Part shown: piece by piece, positions 1-8,413 of the stretch
How positions within the stretch are numbered: the first letter of the stretch is position 1
How the letters are laid out: every line of letters starts with the position of its first letter
Assembly (NCBI RefSeq): GCF_002483225.1
Contig: NZ_DLHL01000023.1
Coordinates: 1-24,942, forward strand
Direction: 5' to 3'
Source: Gemmatimonas sp. UBA7669
GTDB lineage: Bacteria; Gemmatimonadota; Gemmatimonadetes; Gemmatimonadales; Gemmatimonadaceae
DNA length: 24,942 nucleotides
Position numbers and translations under genes: made by a program
The notes under the pieces: model-generated
What the model was told of the DNA's origin: nothing
Databases searched by the model: none
The model's input: only the letters and a program-made list of their open reading frames with translations

Positions 1-246
1 GTAGACATTATTCAGGACGCGACATTGCCTGCCCCACACGGTCGGGTCTCTCACCTCATTGGTTGCTGGTTTCTCATCCTCTATTTCAGTCTGATCTCTC
101 AACTTCCGGGCGCAGCCACTGATTTCTCACCCTCTCAAGTCCCGGATCCCAGAAGAGCGAGACCAACGGCCAGAAACGAGAGCCCTATCGAAGAACGCCT
201 CCGCAAGGGAAATTCCGGGTCTCACCCTGAACAGAGGTTTCCCCTG

Positions 247-945
247 ATGACACATCGCACGCTGCATCGCGCGGCCGCGTTGGCCGCTCTCATTCTCGCG
301 CCGCAGGTCCTCGCTGCGCAGGAAGACAAGTCGGTGGCCGTGAAGGGCGGCATCGAAATGCCCGGTTGGAAGGGCATCGTCGACGACAAGGAACTCAAGG
401 CCGGTCTCACGGTCGACAGCGCGCACTTCCGCGCCATGGGCCCCGGCATGCACGCCACCACCGGCCCCGCCATCACCTACTGGAACCCGACCATGATGGG
501 CAAGGGTGACTACACGGTGAAGGCCACGTTCAGTGAGCGCGAGTACATGGGACGCAACAATCATCCGCATCCCTACGGCATCGTGATCGCCGCCAACGAC
601 ATGGGCACGCCCAACGCCAGCTATCTCTACTGCTCGGCCTACGGCAACGGCAACTTCATCGTGCGCGGCATGGGTCCTGCGCCGTTCCAGATGAATGGCC
701 GCGGCACCGCGCATCCGGCCGTCAACAAGGCCGAGGCCAAGGGCAAGCCGGTCACGCAGGAAATCGCCATGTCGGTGAAGGGCGACAAGGTGTCCTGCAG
801 CATCAACGGGCAGGAAGTGGCCAGCTACAGCAAGGCCGAACTGGTCGGCGCGGGCAAGCTCAAGAGCACCGACGGCGCCGTGGGCGTGCGCATGGGTCAC
901 AACACCGACGCGCATCTCGCCGGCTTCGCGCTCACCAAGAACTGA
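247..945 (+). CDS. small secreted protein of unknown function (beta-sandwich-like)
   Basis: Predicted 232-residue exported protein. The frame is open upstream, but the ATG at 247 is chosen because AGAGG (233-237) lies 9 bases before it and the protein then starts with a classic signal peptide: Thr-His-Arg, a hydrophobic Ala/Leu stretch, and a likely cut after LAAQ near residue 25. The mature part is rich in Gly, Asn and short beta-like segments (for example YGIVIAAND and YLYCSAYGNGNFIV) and ends GFALTKN, the pattern of a LamG/DUF1080-like concanavalin fold. That fold is inferred; no catalytic motif is visible. It sits 11 bases before a pantoate-pathway reductase, so the two may be co-transcribed, but no functional link is obvious. 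The 246 bases upstream show no other gene and no clear promoter. Confidence 0.75.
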   Translation: MTHRTLHRAAALAALILAPQVLAAQEDKSVAVKGGIEMPGWKGIVDDKELKAGLTVDSAHFRAMGPGMHATTGPAITYWNPTMMGKGDYTVKATFSEREYMGRNNHPHPYGIVIAANDMGTPNASYLYCSAYGNGNFIVRGMGPAPFQMNGRGTAHPAVNKAEAKGKPVTQEIAMSVKGDKVSCSINGQEVASYSKAELVGAGKLKSTDGAVGVRMGHNTDAHLAGFALTKN

Positions 946-956
946 CCAGCGCATTG

Positions 957-1943
957 ATGACGCAGCAGAAGCAGGACACGACCGCCACCACAGCGGCATC
1001 AGCGCCATTGCGTGTGGCGGTCGTGGGAGTCGGCGGGGTAGGCGGCGTGTTTGGCGCGCGCCTCGCGCAGGCGGGTCATGACGTGCACTTCGTGGCGCGT
1101 GGCGCGACCGCCGAGGCCCTGCGCACACGCGGGCTGCATCTCGACAGCGTGGACGGTGATCTGCATCTGCCGCAGGTGGCCGTTCACGAGTCCGCCGCAT
1201 CCGTCGGACCAGTAGACGTGGTGTTCGTGGCCGTCAAAGCCACGCAGGTGGCGGGCATCGCACCAACACTCACGTCACTCATTGGCGACGCCACCATCGT
1301 GGTGCCGCTGCAGAATGGCGTGGAAGCGGCCACCCTGCTGGCCGATGTGCTGCCGCCCCCGTCCGTCATTGACGGACTCTGCCGCGTCATGGCCATGCAG
1401 ACCGCGCCGGGCCACATCCGGCACACGGCCGTCACGCCGGTGCTGGAGCTCGGCCCTCGCGCGGGGCAGACACTCGAGCCGGCGCGTGCCGCCACGCTCG
1501 ACAAGCTCGTCGCAGCAGTGAAAGCCGCCGGTATGCATCCCATTGTGCCGCCCGACATGGCGGTGGCCATCTGGGAAAAATTCCTCTTCATCGAGCCGTT
1601 GGGCGCCGTCTGCGCCGCGGCGCACGAGGCCATTGGTCCGGTGCGCGAAACGCCGGCCACACGCGCCCTGCTCGATCAGGCCCTCGAGGAAGTGCTGGCC
1701 GTCGGACGCGCCATGGGCGTGACTTGGCCCGAACGCGCCAAGGCCGACGTCTGGGCGCGCTACGACGCGCTGCCGGCCGACGGGTCCACCTCGATGGCGC
1801 GGGACCTCATGGGCCGTCGCCCCAGTGAGTTCGATGCCCAGACGGGGGCGGTCATCCGCCTCGCGCGTCGTCATGCCGTGCCCGTGCCGGTGCATGACGT
1901 GCTCTACGCGGTGTTATTGCCCGCGGCCACGCCGGCCACCTGA
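957..1943 (+). CDS. panE: 2-dehydropantoate 2-reductase family protein
   Basis: Cytosolic NADPH-dependent reductase of the ApbA/PanE family (328 residues, slightly longer than the usual 290-310). The family reduces ketopantoate to pantoate for coenzyme A synthesis. The N-terminal Rossmann loop GVGGVGGVFGARLAQAG is at residues 24-40, with GxGxxG glycines at G24, G26 and G29. The substrate-binding Asn (VPLQNGVEA, N120) and catalytic Lys (IWEKFLF, K208) match family positions, and a helical C-terminal dimerisation domain follows. An in-frame TTG at 954 precedes the ATG at 957; the ATG is preferred. The gene ends 335 bases before the next one. Family members can reduce other 2-oxoacids and the neighbours do not include pan genes, so the exact substrate is inferred. 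Confidence 0.85.
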   Translation: MTQQKQDTTATTAASAPLRVAVVGVGGVGGVFGARLAQAGHDVHFVARGATAEALRTRGLHLDSVDGDLHLPQVAVHESAASVGPVDVVFVAVKATQVAGIAPTLTSLIGDATIVVPLQNGVEAATLLADVLPPPSVIDGLCRVMAMQTAPGHIRHTAVTPVLELGPRAGQTLEPARAATLDKLVAAVKAAGMHPIVPPDMAVAIWEKFLFIEPLGAVCAAAHEAIGPVRETPATRALLDQALEEVLAVGRAMGVTWPERAKADVWARYDALPADGSTSMARDLMGRRPSEFDAQTGAVIRLARRHAVPVPVHDVLYAVLLPAATPAT

Positions 1944-2074
1944 GCCGAGTCGTCACGCGTCAAGCGCTGCTGGCCCTACGGCGCTGGCTTGCATTCACGT
2001 GCCGACGGCTTGGACCCGGTGCACCGGAACGCCTTGGCACGCAACAAGATTGCAGCGCGTTCGAGGGGTTGACC

Positions 2075-2091
2075 GTATCTTGTATAGATAC
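2075..2091. promoter_or_regulatory. inverted repeat, candidate operator
   Basis: Arms GTATCT and AGATAC are perfectly complementary around a five-base centre (TGTAT). The A/T-rich element sits in an otherwise GC-rich 335-base gap upstream of the DUF1592 operon. A TTGACC lies directly before it (2069-2074), and TATAGAT inside it resembles a -10 box, but the spacing between the two is only 8 bases, so they do not form one normal promoter. The size and symmetry suit a dimeric repressor, for example a PadR- or GntR-type protein. No regulator gene is present in the window. Confidence 0.45.
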
Positions 2092-2145
2092 CAAAGCAGT
2101 GAGTTTCCGAGAGCCGCCGTGTCGCGCGGCCTCGGCTGAAGTCAG

Positions 2146-2182
2146 GACTGGCACAGCGTCTCCCGCCTTGCTGTGCACAGTC
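2146..2182 (+). promoter_or_regulatory. stable hairpin in the leader of the DUF1592 operon
   Basis: The 5-prime arm GACTGGCACAGC pairs with GCTGTGC-A-CAGTC, giving 12 base pairs with a single bulged A and a 12-base loop (2158-2169). It lies about 100 bases before the DUF1592 start and downstream of the palindrome at 2075, so it would be part of the untranslated leader if transcription starts near that palindrome. No T-run follows, so it is not a standard terminator. It matches no riboswitch class I can recognise. The rest of 1944-2278 holds no gene. Confidence 0.4.
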
Positions 2183-2278
2183 CGCAGGTCCTCGCAGTAA
2201 CTGCAGCACCTGATACCGCCGTGGAAGACAGCGCTCCCTCCTGCTGTCGTTTGCGTCGGCTACCCATGGGGTCCCCGC

Positions 2279-4765
2279 ATGAAGGTTCTCCTCGCGTGGT
2301 CCGGCATCACCGCCACTGTCACGCTAGTGACGTCGATGTTGTCGACGCCACCGTCCGCGACGACCACACCGCCTGCCGTCACCATGCGCGCCGGCACGGC
2401 CTTGCACGCACCGTTGCGCGTGAGCAAAGCCCCGCTGCGCTACGGCGCGCGCGGTATGGCCATCGCCGCCCTCGACAGCACCGTGCAGCGCTATTGCGGC
2501 AGTTGCCACAACCCCACCATGCGGCGTGGCAATCTCAACCTGCGCGGCTATCGCATCGACGGCGCCAGTGATTCCATGGCGACGACCGAAAAGATCATCC
2601 GCAAGCTGCGTGCGGAGATGATGCCGCCGCCGGGTTCGCGTCGCCCCAAGGGCGATACGCTCACCGCGCTCGCGGAAACACTCGAACAGATCATGGACGC
2701 CGAGCCGGTGAACCCGGGCACGCGTGTCTTCCAGCGTCTCAACCGCGCTGAGTATGAGCGCGCGGTGCGTGACCTGCTGAATCTGCAGATCGATGCCGGC
2801 AACTGGCTGCCGCTCGACACCAAGAGCGCGAACTTCGACAACATCTCCGACGTGCAGTCGCTCTCGCCGATGTTGCTCGAGGGCTACCTCAATGCTGCAT
2901 CGGCTGTCAGCCGCATGGCGCTGGGCGATCGCAAGGCGGCAAGCAGCCAGATCACGTACAAGACCTCACCGTTTGCCTCGCAGCATCCCTGGGATCACGT
3001 GGAAGGCACGCCGTATGGCACGCGTGGTGGCATGGTCGTGCTGCACACCTTCCCCGCCGACGGCATGTATCAGCTGCGCGTGAACGTGGGCGGCGGTGTG
3101 GGACGTCCCACGGAAGACGTGGACGTGTCCATCGACGGCGAACGCGTGGCGCTGCTGCACTACGATCGCGGCGTCAATCGCAACAGCGAGTCCGCCGACC
3201 TGCCTCTGGGCGCCGACTATCTGCTCACCGAACCCATTGCCATCAAGGGCGGTCAGCGTCGCGTGTCCATTGCGTTCGCGCGCAAGGCCGAAGGGCCGTA
3301 CGAAGACCTGATCAAGCCGCATGAGTGGTCACGCGCGTCGGGTGCCACTGGCGCTCCCGGTACCACCGAGCCCGCCTACCTCATGGACGTGCTCATTACG
3401 GGGCCGAGCAAGATCACCGGCATTTCCGATACGCCGGCGCGTCGGGCGGTCTTCACCTGTGCGCCGCGTGAGGCGGCGGCGCAGAAGGCCTGCGCCGAGT
3501 CCATTCTCACGCGGGTGGCCACGCGCGCCTATCGTCGTCCGCTCACGCCCACCGATCGCGCGGCGCTGCTCAAGTTCTACGAGCAAGGCGCGCGCGTCGG
3601 CGGCATGGAAGGCTTTGAAGACGGCGTGCGTCTTGGGCTCCAGGCCATTCTCGCCAGCCCGCACTTCATCTTCCGCTTCGAGCGCGAACCCTCCGCGGCG
3701 AAGGCCGGCAGCGACTACAAGATCGACGACCTCGAACTGGCCACGCGCCTGTCGTTCTTCCTGTGGAGCACCATTCCCGACGAGCGTCTGCTCACGCTGG
3801 CGCAGCAGAAGCGCCTGTCGCAGCCGGCCGTGTTTCAGGCCGAGGTCAAGCGCATGATGCGCGACCCCAAGGCGGAGGCTCTGGCCACGCGCTTTGCGGG
3901 GCAGTGGCTGCGCTTGTCGGACCTGGAGAAGGTGCAGCCCGATGCCTTCCTCTTCCCGGACTTCGATCAGCAACTCGGCAACGCGATGGTGAAGGAAACC
4001 GAGTTGTTCTTCGAGGACTTGGTGCGCAAGGACAAGTCGGTGGTCACGCTGTTCACCAGCGACTCCACCTTCGTGAACGAGCGCCTCGCACGGCACTACG
4101 GCATTCCCGACGTCACCGGCACGCACTTCCGCAAAGTGGCCTATGCCGATGACCAGCGCCGCGGCGTGCTGGGCCATGGCAGCGTGCTCGTGCAGACCTC
4201 ACTCGGCAACCGCACCTCACCCGTGCTGCGTGGCAAGTGGGTCATGGAAGTGCTGCTCGGCGCACCGCCGCCACCACCGCCGCCCAACGTGCCCGACCTC
4301 GAGCAGACCGCGGGCGCCAAGGAAGGCAAGCCGCTCACGACGCGCGAGCGCATGGAAGTGCACCGCGAGAATCCCACCTGCAAGAGCTGCCACAACTTCA
4401 TCGATCCCATCGGGCTCGCGCTCGACAACTTCGATGTCACGGGCAAGCTGCGTTACCGCGAGAACGGCGCGCTGCTCGACACGCGCGGCAATCTGTACGA
4501 CGGCACACCGTTGGTGACGCCGACCGATCTGACGACGGCGTTGCTCAAGCGGCCGGTGCCGCTGATGCGCAACTTCACGGAGAACCTCATGGCGTATGCG
4601 CTGGGACGCCGTGTGGAGGACTACGACATGCCCACCGTGCGCGCCATCGTGCGCACGGCGGAGAAGCAGGACTACCGCATGTCGGCGTTCGTGATGGGCG
4701 TGGTGACCAGCAAGGCTTTCCAGACCAAGCGGGCGGACGTCGTGTCTGCCGACGCCTCCCACTGA
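2279..4765 (+). CDS. DUF1592 multidomain cytochrome-c-like exported protein
   Basis: An 828-residue protein with the planctomycete-type domain order. An N-terminal hydrophobic export segment (residues 4-20) is followed by a cytochrome c motif YCGSCHN (C73, C76, H77), a DUF1587 region (RAEYERAVRDLLNLQ), a carbohydrate-binding-like central part, then DUF1595, DUF1592, DUF1588 (GHGSVLVQTSLGNRTSPV and GAPPPPPPPNVPD) and DUF1585 at the C-terminus. A second haem-type motif, CKSCHNFIDPIGLALDNFD, starts at C701 (C704, H705). The role is unknown for the family. Two CxxCH motifs imply covalent haem and an extracytoplasmic redox role. GGGG at 2268-2271 lies 7 bases before the ATG. It is followed after 38 bases by DUF1552, its usual partner, so they likely act together. 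Length is normal for the family. Confidence 0.9.
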   Translation: MKVLLAWSGITATVTLVTSMLSTPPSATTTPPAVTMRAGTALHAPLRVSKAPLRYGARGMAIAALDSTVQRYCGSCHNPTMRRGNLNLRGYRIDGASDSMATTEKIIRKLRAEMMPPPGSRRPKGDTLTALAETLEQIMDAEPVNPGTRVFQRLNRAEYERAVRDLLNLQIDAGNWLPLDTKSANFDNISDVQSLSPMLLEGYLNAASAVSRMALGDRKAASSQITYKTSPFASQHPWDHVEGTPYGTRGGMVVLHTFPADGMYQLRVNVGGGVGRPTEDVDVSIDGERVALLHYDRGVNRNSESADLPLGADYLLTEPIAIKGGQRRVSIAFARKAEGPYEDLIKPHEWSRASGATGAPGTTEPAYLMDVLITGPSKITGISDTPARRAVFTCAPREAAAQKACAESILTRVATRAYRRPLTPTDRAALLKFYEQGARVGGMEGFEDGVRLGLQAILASPHFIFRFEREPSAAKAGSDYKIDDLELATRLSFFLWSTIPDERLLTLAQQKRLSQPAVFQAEVKRMMRDPKAEALATRFAGQWLRLSDLEKVQPDAFLFPDFDQQLGNAMVKETELFFEDLVRKDKSVVTLFTSDSTFVNERLARHYGIPDVTGTHFRKVAYADDQRRGVLGHGSVLVQTSLGNRTSPVLRGKWVMEVLLGAPPPPPPPNVPDLEQTAGAKEGKPLTTRERMEVHRENPTCKSCHNFIDPIGLALDNFDVTGKLRYRENGALLDTRGNLYDGTPLVTPTDLTTALLKRPVPLMRNFTENLMAYALGRRVEDYDMPTVRAIVRTAEKQDYRMSAFVMGVVTSKAFQTKRADVVSADASH

Positions 4766-4803
4766 TCGATCAACCGATCCACGCACCCGACCCGGAGCCT
4801 CCC

Positions 4804-6204
4804 GTGCAATTCCTCACGCAAAAGACCCTCGAGCGCCGCACCTTTCTGCAGGGCTTGAGTGCCACCATCGCCCTGCCGTATCTCGACGCCATGTCCCCTG
4901 CCGGCCGCTTCCTCGCCGGAGCGGGCAATGCGCCGGCCACCGGGCACACGCGGCTCGTGTGCATCGAGTCGGTGCATGGCGCCGCCGGCAGCAATACCTG
5001 GGGCGCGTCCAAGTTCCTCTGGGCGCCCGAGGGTGTGGGCAAGAAGTTCGAGTTCGTGCAGGATAGCGCGCTCATGCCCCTGCAGAACTGGCGCGACTAT
5101 CTCACCATCGTCAGCAACACCGACACGCAGATGGCGGAGCCGTTTGACGCGCCGGAAATCGGTGGTGATCACTTCCGCTCGAGCGCGGTGTTCCTCACGC
5201 AGGCGCATCCCAAGCAGACGCAGGGCTCCGACTTGTATGTGGGCACCAGCTTCGATCAGTTGGTGGCGCGCAAGATCGGACAGGAGACGCCGCTGCCCAG
5301 CATGCAGCTCTGCATCGAGAATCTCGATCAGGCCGGCGGTTGCTACTACAACTACGCCTGCGCCTATACCGATACCATCAGCTGGGCCTCGCCCACTGAA
5401 CCGCTGCCCATGATCCGCAATCCGCGGGCGGCGTTTGACCTGCTCTTCGGTGCCGGCGCCAACAACGCCGATCGCGCCGCGCGTCGCAAGGACAACGGCA
5501 GCATTCTCGACTGGGTGGTGGGTGAGATGTCCACGCTCAAGCGGCAGTTGGGTCCCGCCGATCGTCGCCGCGTCGATCAGTATCTCGACAACGTGCGCGA
5601 ACTCGAGCGTCGCATTCAGATGGTGGAAACCAAGAACTCGAGCGGTGATGAGCGCCTGCTGCCCGAAGCGCCCACCGGGGTGCCGGATTCGTTCGAAGAG
5701 CACATGAAGCTCATGTTCGACATCCAGGTGCTGGCCTTCCAGTCGGACATGACGCGCGTGTTTTCGTTCAAGACGGGCCGCGATGCTTCGAGCCGCACGT
5801 ACCCCGAGAGCGGCACCAACAAGGGCTTCCATCCCTCGTCGCACCATGGCGGTCGCGAAGCGGCCATCATGGAGTTCAATCTCATCAACAAGTATCACGT
5901 GAGCATGCTGCCGTACTTCCTCGAGCGCCTCAAGGCCACGCAGGACGGCGACAGCAACCTGCTGGACAACACGCTCATCGTGTACGGCTCGCCCATGGCC
6001 GACGGCAACGTGCACAATCACCGTCGCTGCCCGCTCATTCTCATGGGCGGCGCCAACGGCATGATTCCCACCAACACGCACCTCAAGGCACCCGACGGCA
6101 CGCCCATGGCCGACGTGTTCCTCTCGCTGCTGCACAAGTTCGGCGTCGAGATGCCGTCGTTTGGTGACAGCGTGGCGCCGTTTGCCCTCTACACCAACGC
6201 CTGA
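4804..6204 (+). CDS. DUF1552 family exported protein
   Basis: A 466-residue protein read from GTG at 4804, placed by GGAG at 4794-4797 (6 bases before it). The start also puts a Tat-like signal immediately at the N-terminus: RRTFLQG (R11-R12) followed by a short hydrophobic stretch and LPYLDAM. This signal is standard for DUF1552 proteins, which are encoded next to DUF1592 proteins in Planctomycetota, Acidobacteriota and Gemmatimonadota. The family resembles DUF1501/sulfatase-like folds (conserved NTLIVYGSPMADGNVHNHR and HHGG stretches), but no reaction is established. A folded, possibly metal-containing protein carried by Tat to the periplasm would fit the cytochrome-like partner upstream. 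The stop is 7 bases before the ankyrin gene, supporting one operon. Confidence 0.9.
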   Translation: MQFLTQKTLERRTFLQGLSATIALPYLDAMSPAGRFLAGAGNAPATGHTRLVCIESVHGAAGSNTWGASKFLWAPEGVGKKFEFVQDSALMPLQNWRDYLTIVSNTDTQMAEPFDAPEIGGDHFRSSAVFLTQAHPKQTQGSDLYVGTSFDQLVARKIGQETPLPSMQLCIENLDQAGGCYYNYACAYTDTISWASPTEPLPMIRNPRAAFDLLFGAGANNADRAARRKDNGSILDWVVGEMSTLKRQLGPADRRRVDQYLDNVRELERRIQMVETKNSSGDERLLPEAPTGVPDSFEEHMKLMFDIQVLAFQSDMTRVFSFKTGRDASSRTYPESGTNKGFHPSSHHGGREAAIMEFNLINKYHVSMLPYFLERLKATQDGDSNLLDNTLIVYGSPMADGNVHNHRRCPLILMGGANGMIPTNTHLKAPDGTPMADVFLSLLHKFGVEMPSFGDSVAPFALYTNA

Positions 6205-6211
6205 GGCTCGC

Positions 6212-8341
6212 ATGAGCAGCTCCAAACGGCAGGGCCGCTCGCGGCATGGTGCCTGGCTGACCGGCACGGCGGTGCTGGCCGCCATGACCATGCACGGGGT
6301 GGCCGCATCGGCGTTGGCACAGGATACCAAACCGGTCGTGCGCGTGAACAACGCGTCGCGGCCGGCGGCCACCGCATTGGCCGCGGCGGCCATGCGCGGC
6401 GACCTCGCCGAAGTGCGCGCGCTGATCGCACGTCAGGCCGATGTGAACGCCGCTACCGGCGACGGCATGTCGGCCCTGCATTGGGCCGCCGAGCGTGGCG
6501 ATGCGGCCATGGTGCAGGCCCTGCTCAAGGCGGGTGCGTCTACTACGGGCCTCACCAAAAACGGCGGCTACACGCCGCTGCATGTGGCGGCCAGGGCCGG
6601 ACACGGTGCGGCCGTGAAGGCGCTCCTGGCCGGCGGTGCCGATGCCAAGGCGCTCACCAGCACGGGCGCCACGGCGCTGCATCTCGCGGCCCAGGCCGGT
6701 GATGCGGTGGCGGTGAGCGCACTGGCCGGTGCCAAGGCCGATGTGAACGCACTCGAGACCGCATGGGGACAGACGCCGCTCATGTTTGCGGCGGCGGCCA
6801 ATCGGCCGGCTGCGATCACGGCACTGCTCAAGGCCGGCGCCAAGCCCGGAGTAAAGACCAACACGCAGGATCTCACCGAAGAGCTCGCGCGTCAGCAGGC
6901 TGCAGCGCGCAAGCGCAACGAGGCCCTGTTCAACGCACTGCCGCAGACGGTCAAGGACAGCATCATCAAGGCCGCGGAGAAGGCCGCGCTCGCGGCGCCG
7001 GCCCTCGGTGCGCGCGGTGGTCCGCCGGGTGCTCCAGCGGCTGCGCAGCAGGCGCAACAGGCCCAGCCGCGTCAGATGGCGGGTGCAGCTGCTGGTGCTG
7101 CGGCAGGTGCTGCAGCGGCAGCCACCACGACCGCCAAGCCTGACTCGGCAAAGAAGTTCGAGTACAAGGTGGGCCTCGCCGCGCCGCCCACCAACGCCCT
7201 CACGCCCGAGCAGGTGCAGGAGGCCATTCTCGAAGGCCGCCGCGTCTACGAGCAGGAACTCAAGGACAAGTCCACCGAGCAGGTCATTCCCGCCGACACC
7301 ACCAACGGGTTCCAGGCGGGCTACGAAGGGACCGTGGGCAGCATTGGTGGCCTCACGGCGCTGCATCACGCCGTGCGTCAGGGCAATGCAGCGGCCGCAC
7401 TCGCGCTCATTGACGGTGGCGCCGACATCAACGAGCAATCGGCCAGCGACAGCACCACGCCGCTGCTCATGGCCACCATCAACGGCCACTACGACCTGGC
7501 CTTGCAGCTGGTCAAGCGCGGCGCCGATGTGAAGCGCGAAAGCATCCACGGCCTCACGCCGCTGTATGCCGCGCTCAACATCATGTGGCACCCCAAGTCG
7601 CGTTATCCGCAGCCGCAGGCCGTGCAGAACCAGAAGACCACGCACATCGAGCTCATGGACGCCATCATCAAGGCGGGCGCCGATGTGAACGTGCGGTTGC
7701 GCAAGAACATCTGGTTCTTCGGCTTCAGCAATTGCGGCAACGCCAACTGCGGCCTCGAGATGCTCGACGGCACGACGGCGTTCTGGCGTGCAGCGTATGC
7801 GGTGGACCTTGATGCCATGAAGTTGCTCAAGGCCGCCGGTGCCAACGACACCATTCCGTCCTATCGTCCGCCGCAGCAGAACCGTCGGCGTCCCGGTGGC
7901 TTTGGTGGTCCGGCCAACACGGCCATCGACGCTGAAGTCGATTCCGCGGCCAAGGCCGTGCCGCCCGGCATTGGCGTGTATCCCATTCACGCCGCATCCG
8001 GTGTGGGCTACGGCAACGGCTTTGCCGGCAACGCGCATCGTCATGCGCCCGATGGCTGGATGCCGGCCATCAAGTATCTCGTCGAAGAACTCGGCCACGA
8101 CGTGAACAAGCGGGACCTGGGCGGCTACACGCCGCTGCATCATGCGGCCGCGCGTGGCGACAACGAGATGATCGAATATCTCGTGAGCAAGGGCGCGGAC
8201 CCCAAGGCCGTGGCGCGGGACTTCAAGACCACCGTGGACATGGCCAACGGGCCGGTGCAGCGTCTGCGTCCCTATCCCGAGACCATTCAGTTGCTCGAGA
8301 AGATGGGCGCCAAGAACAGCCATCGCTGCGTGGGCTGCTGA
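6212..8341 (+). CDS. exported ankyrin-repeat protein
   Basis: A 709-residue protein starting at ATG 6212, 7 bases after the DUF1552 stop, with GAGG at 6203-6206 as ribosome site. Signal peptide: basic N-terminus, then WLTGTAVLAAMTMHGVAASALAQ, cut near residue 37. At least four ankyrin repeats follow (GMSALHWAAERGD, YTPLHVAARAGH, ATALHLAAQAGD, QTPLMFAAAAN). They are interrupted by a roughly 130-residue charged then Ala/Gln-rich insert, and resume with TALHHAVRQGN, TPLLMATINGH, TPLYAALN and a last repeat YTPLHHAAARGD. The C-terminus HRCVGC carries a CxxC pair. Ankyrins mediate protein contacts. The position suggests that it scaffolds the DUF1592/DUF1552 complex outside the cytoplasm; this is inferred from operon context. 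A strong terminator follows. Confidence 0.9.
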   Translation: MSSSKRQGRSRHGAWLTGTAVLAAMTMHGVAASALAQDTKPVVRVNNASRPAATALAAAAMRGDLAEVRALIARQADVNAATGDGMSALHWAAERGDAAMVQALLKAGASTTGLTKNGGYTPLHVAARAGHGAAVKALLAGGADAKALTSTGATALHLAAQAGDAVAVSALAGAKADVNALETAWGQTPLMFAAAANRPAAITALLKAGAKPGVKTNTQDLTEELARQQAAARKRNEALFNALPQTVKDSIIKAAEKAALAAPALGARGGPPGAPAAAQQAQQAQPRQMAGAAAGAAAGAAAAATTTAKPDSAKKFEYKVGLAAPPTNALTPEQVQEAILEGRRVYEQELKDKSTEQVIPADTTNGFQAGYEGTVGSIGGLTALHHAVRQGNAAAALALIDGGADINEQSASDSTTPLLMATINGHYDLALQLVKRGADVKRESIHGLTPLYAALNIMWHPKSRYPQPQAVQNQKTTHIELMDAIIKAGADVNVRLRKNIWFFGFSNCGNANCGLEMLDGTTAFWRAAYAVDLDAMKLLKAAGANDTIPSYRPPQQNRRRPGGFGGPANTAIDAEVDSAAKAVPPGIGVYPIHAASGVGYGNGFAGNAHRHAPDGWMPAIKYLVEELGHDVNKRDLGGYTPLHHAAARGDNEMIEYLVSKGADPKAVARDFKTTVDMANGPVQRLRPYPETIQLLEKMGAKNSHRCVGC

Positions 8342-8360
8342 CGCGTCGCGCACGCACGTG

Positions 8361-8398
8361 ACAACGGCCCGCTCCAGTGCATTGGAGCGGGCCGTTGT
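8361..8398. terminator. bidirectional hairpin terminator
   Basis: Perfect 16-base arms (8361-8376 and 8383-8398) enclose a six-base loop GTGCAT. The stem is GC-rich with A/T at the foot. It lies between the converging ends of the ankyrin gene (stop 8341) and the minus-strand gene (stop 8414), so it can end transcription from both sides. TGTTGTTTG follows on the plus strand, a weak U-tract. This is the strongest hairpin seen in the window. Confidence 0.9.
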
Positions 8399-8413
8399 TG
8401 TTTGCTGTGGTGC

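Noticed and set aside
127..1200. 357-codon minus-strand frame over the first two genes
   Set aside because: It covers parts of two well-supported plus-strand genes and has an unnatural His/Arg composition.
2069..2089. TTGACC and TATAGAT read as a sigma-70 promoter
   Set aside because: The spacing is 8 bases instead of 16-18. The A/T-rich box is better explained as part of the inverted repeat.
4672..6393. 573-codon minus-strand frame opposite DUF1552
   Set aside because: Same reason: the plus-strand frame has a Tat-type signal and a known family, and the minus translation is low-complexity.
6083..8353. 756-codon open frame on the minus strand opposite the ankyrin gene
   Set aside because: It is an antisense shadow of GC-rich DNA: His/Arg/Gly-rich translation without domains, while the plus strand has a signal peptide and clear ankyrin repeats.
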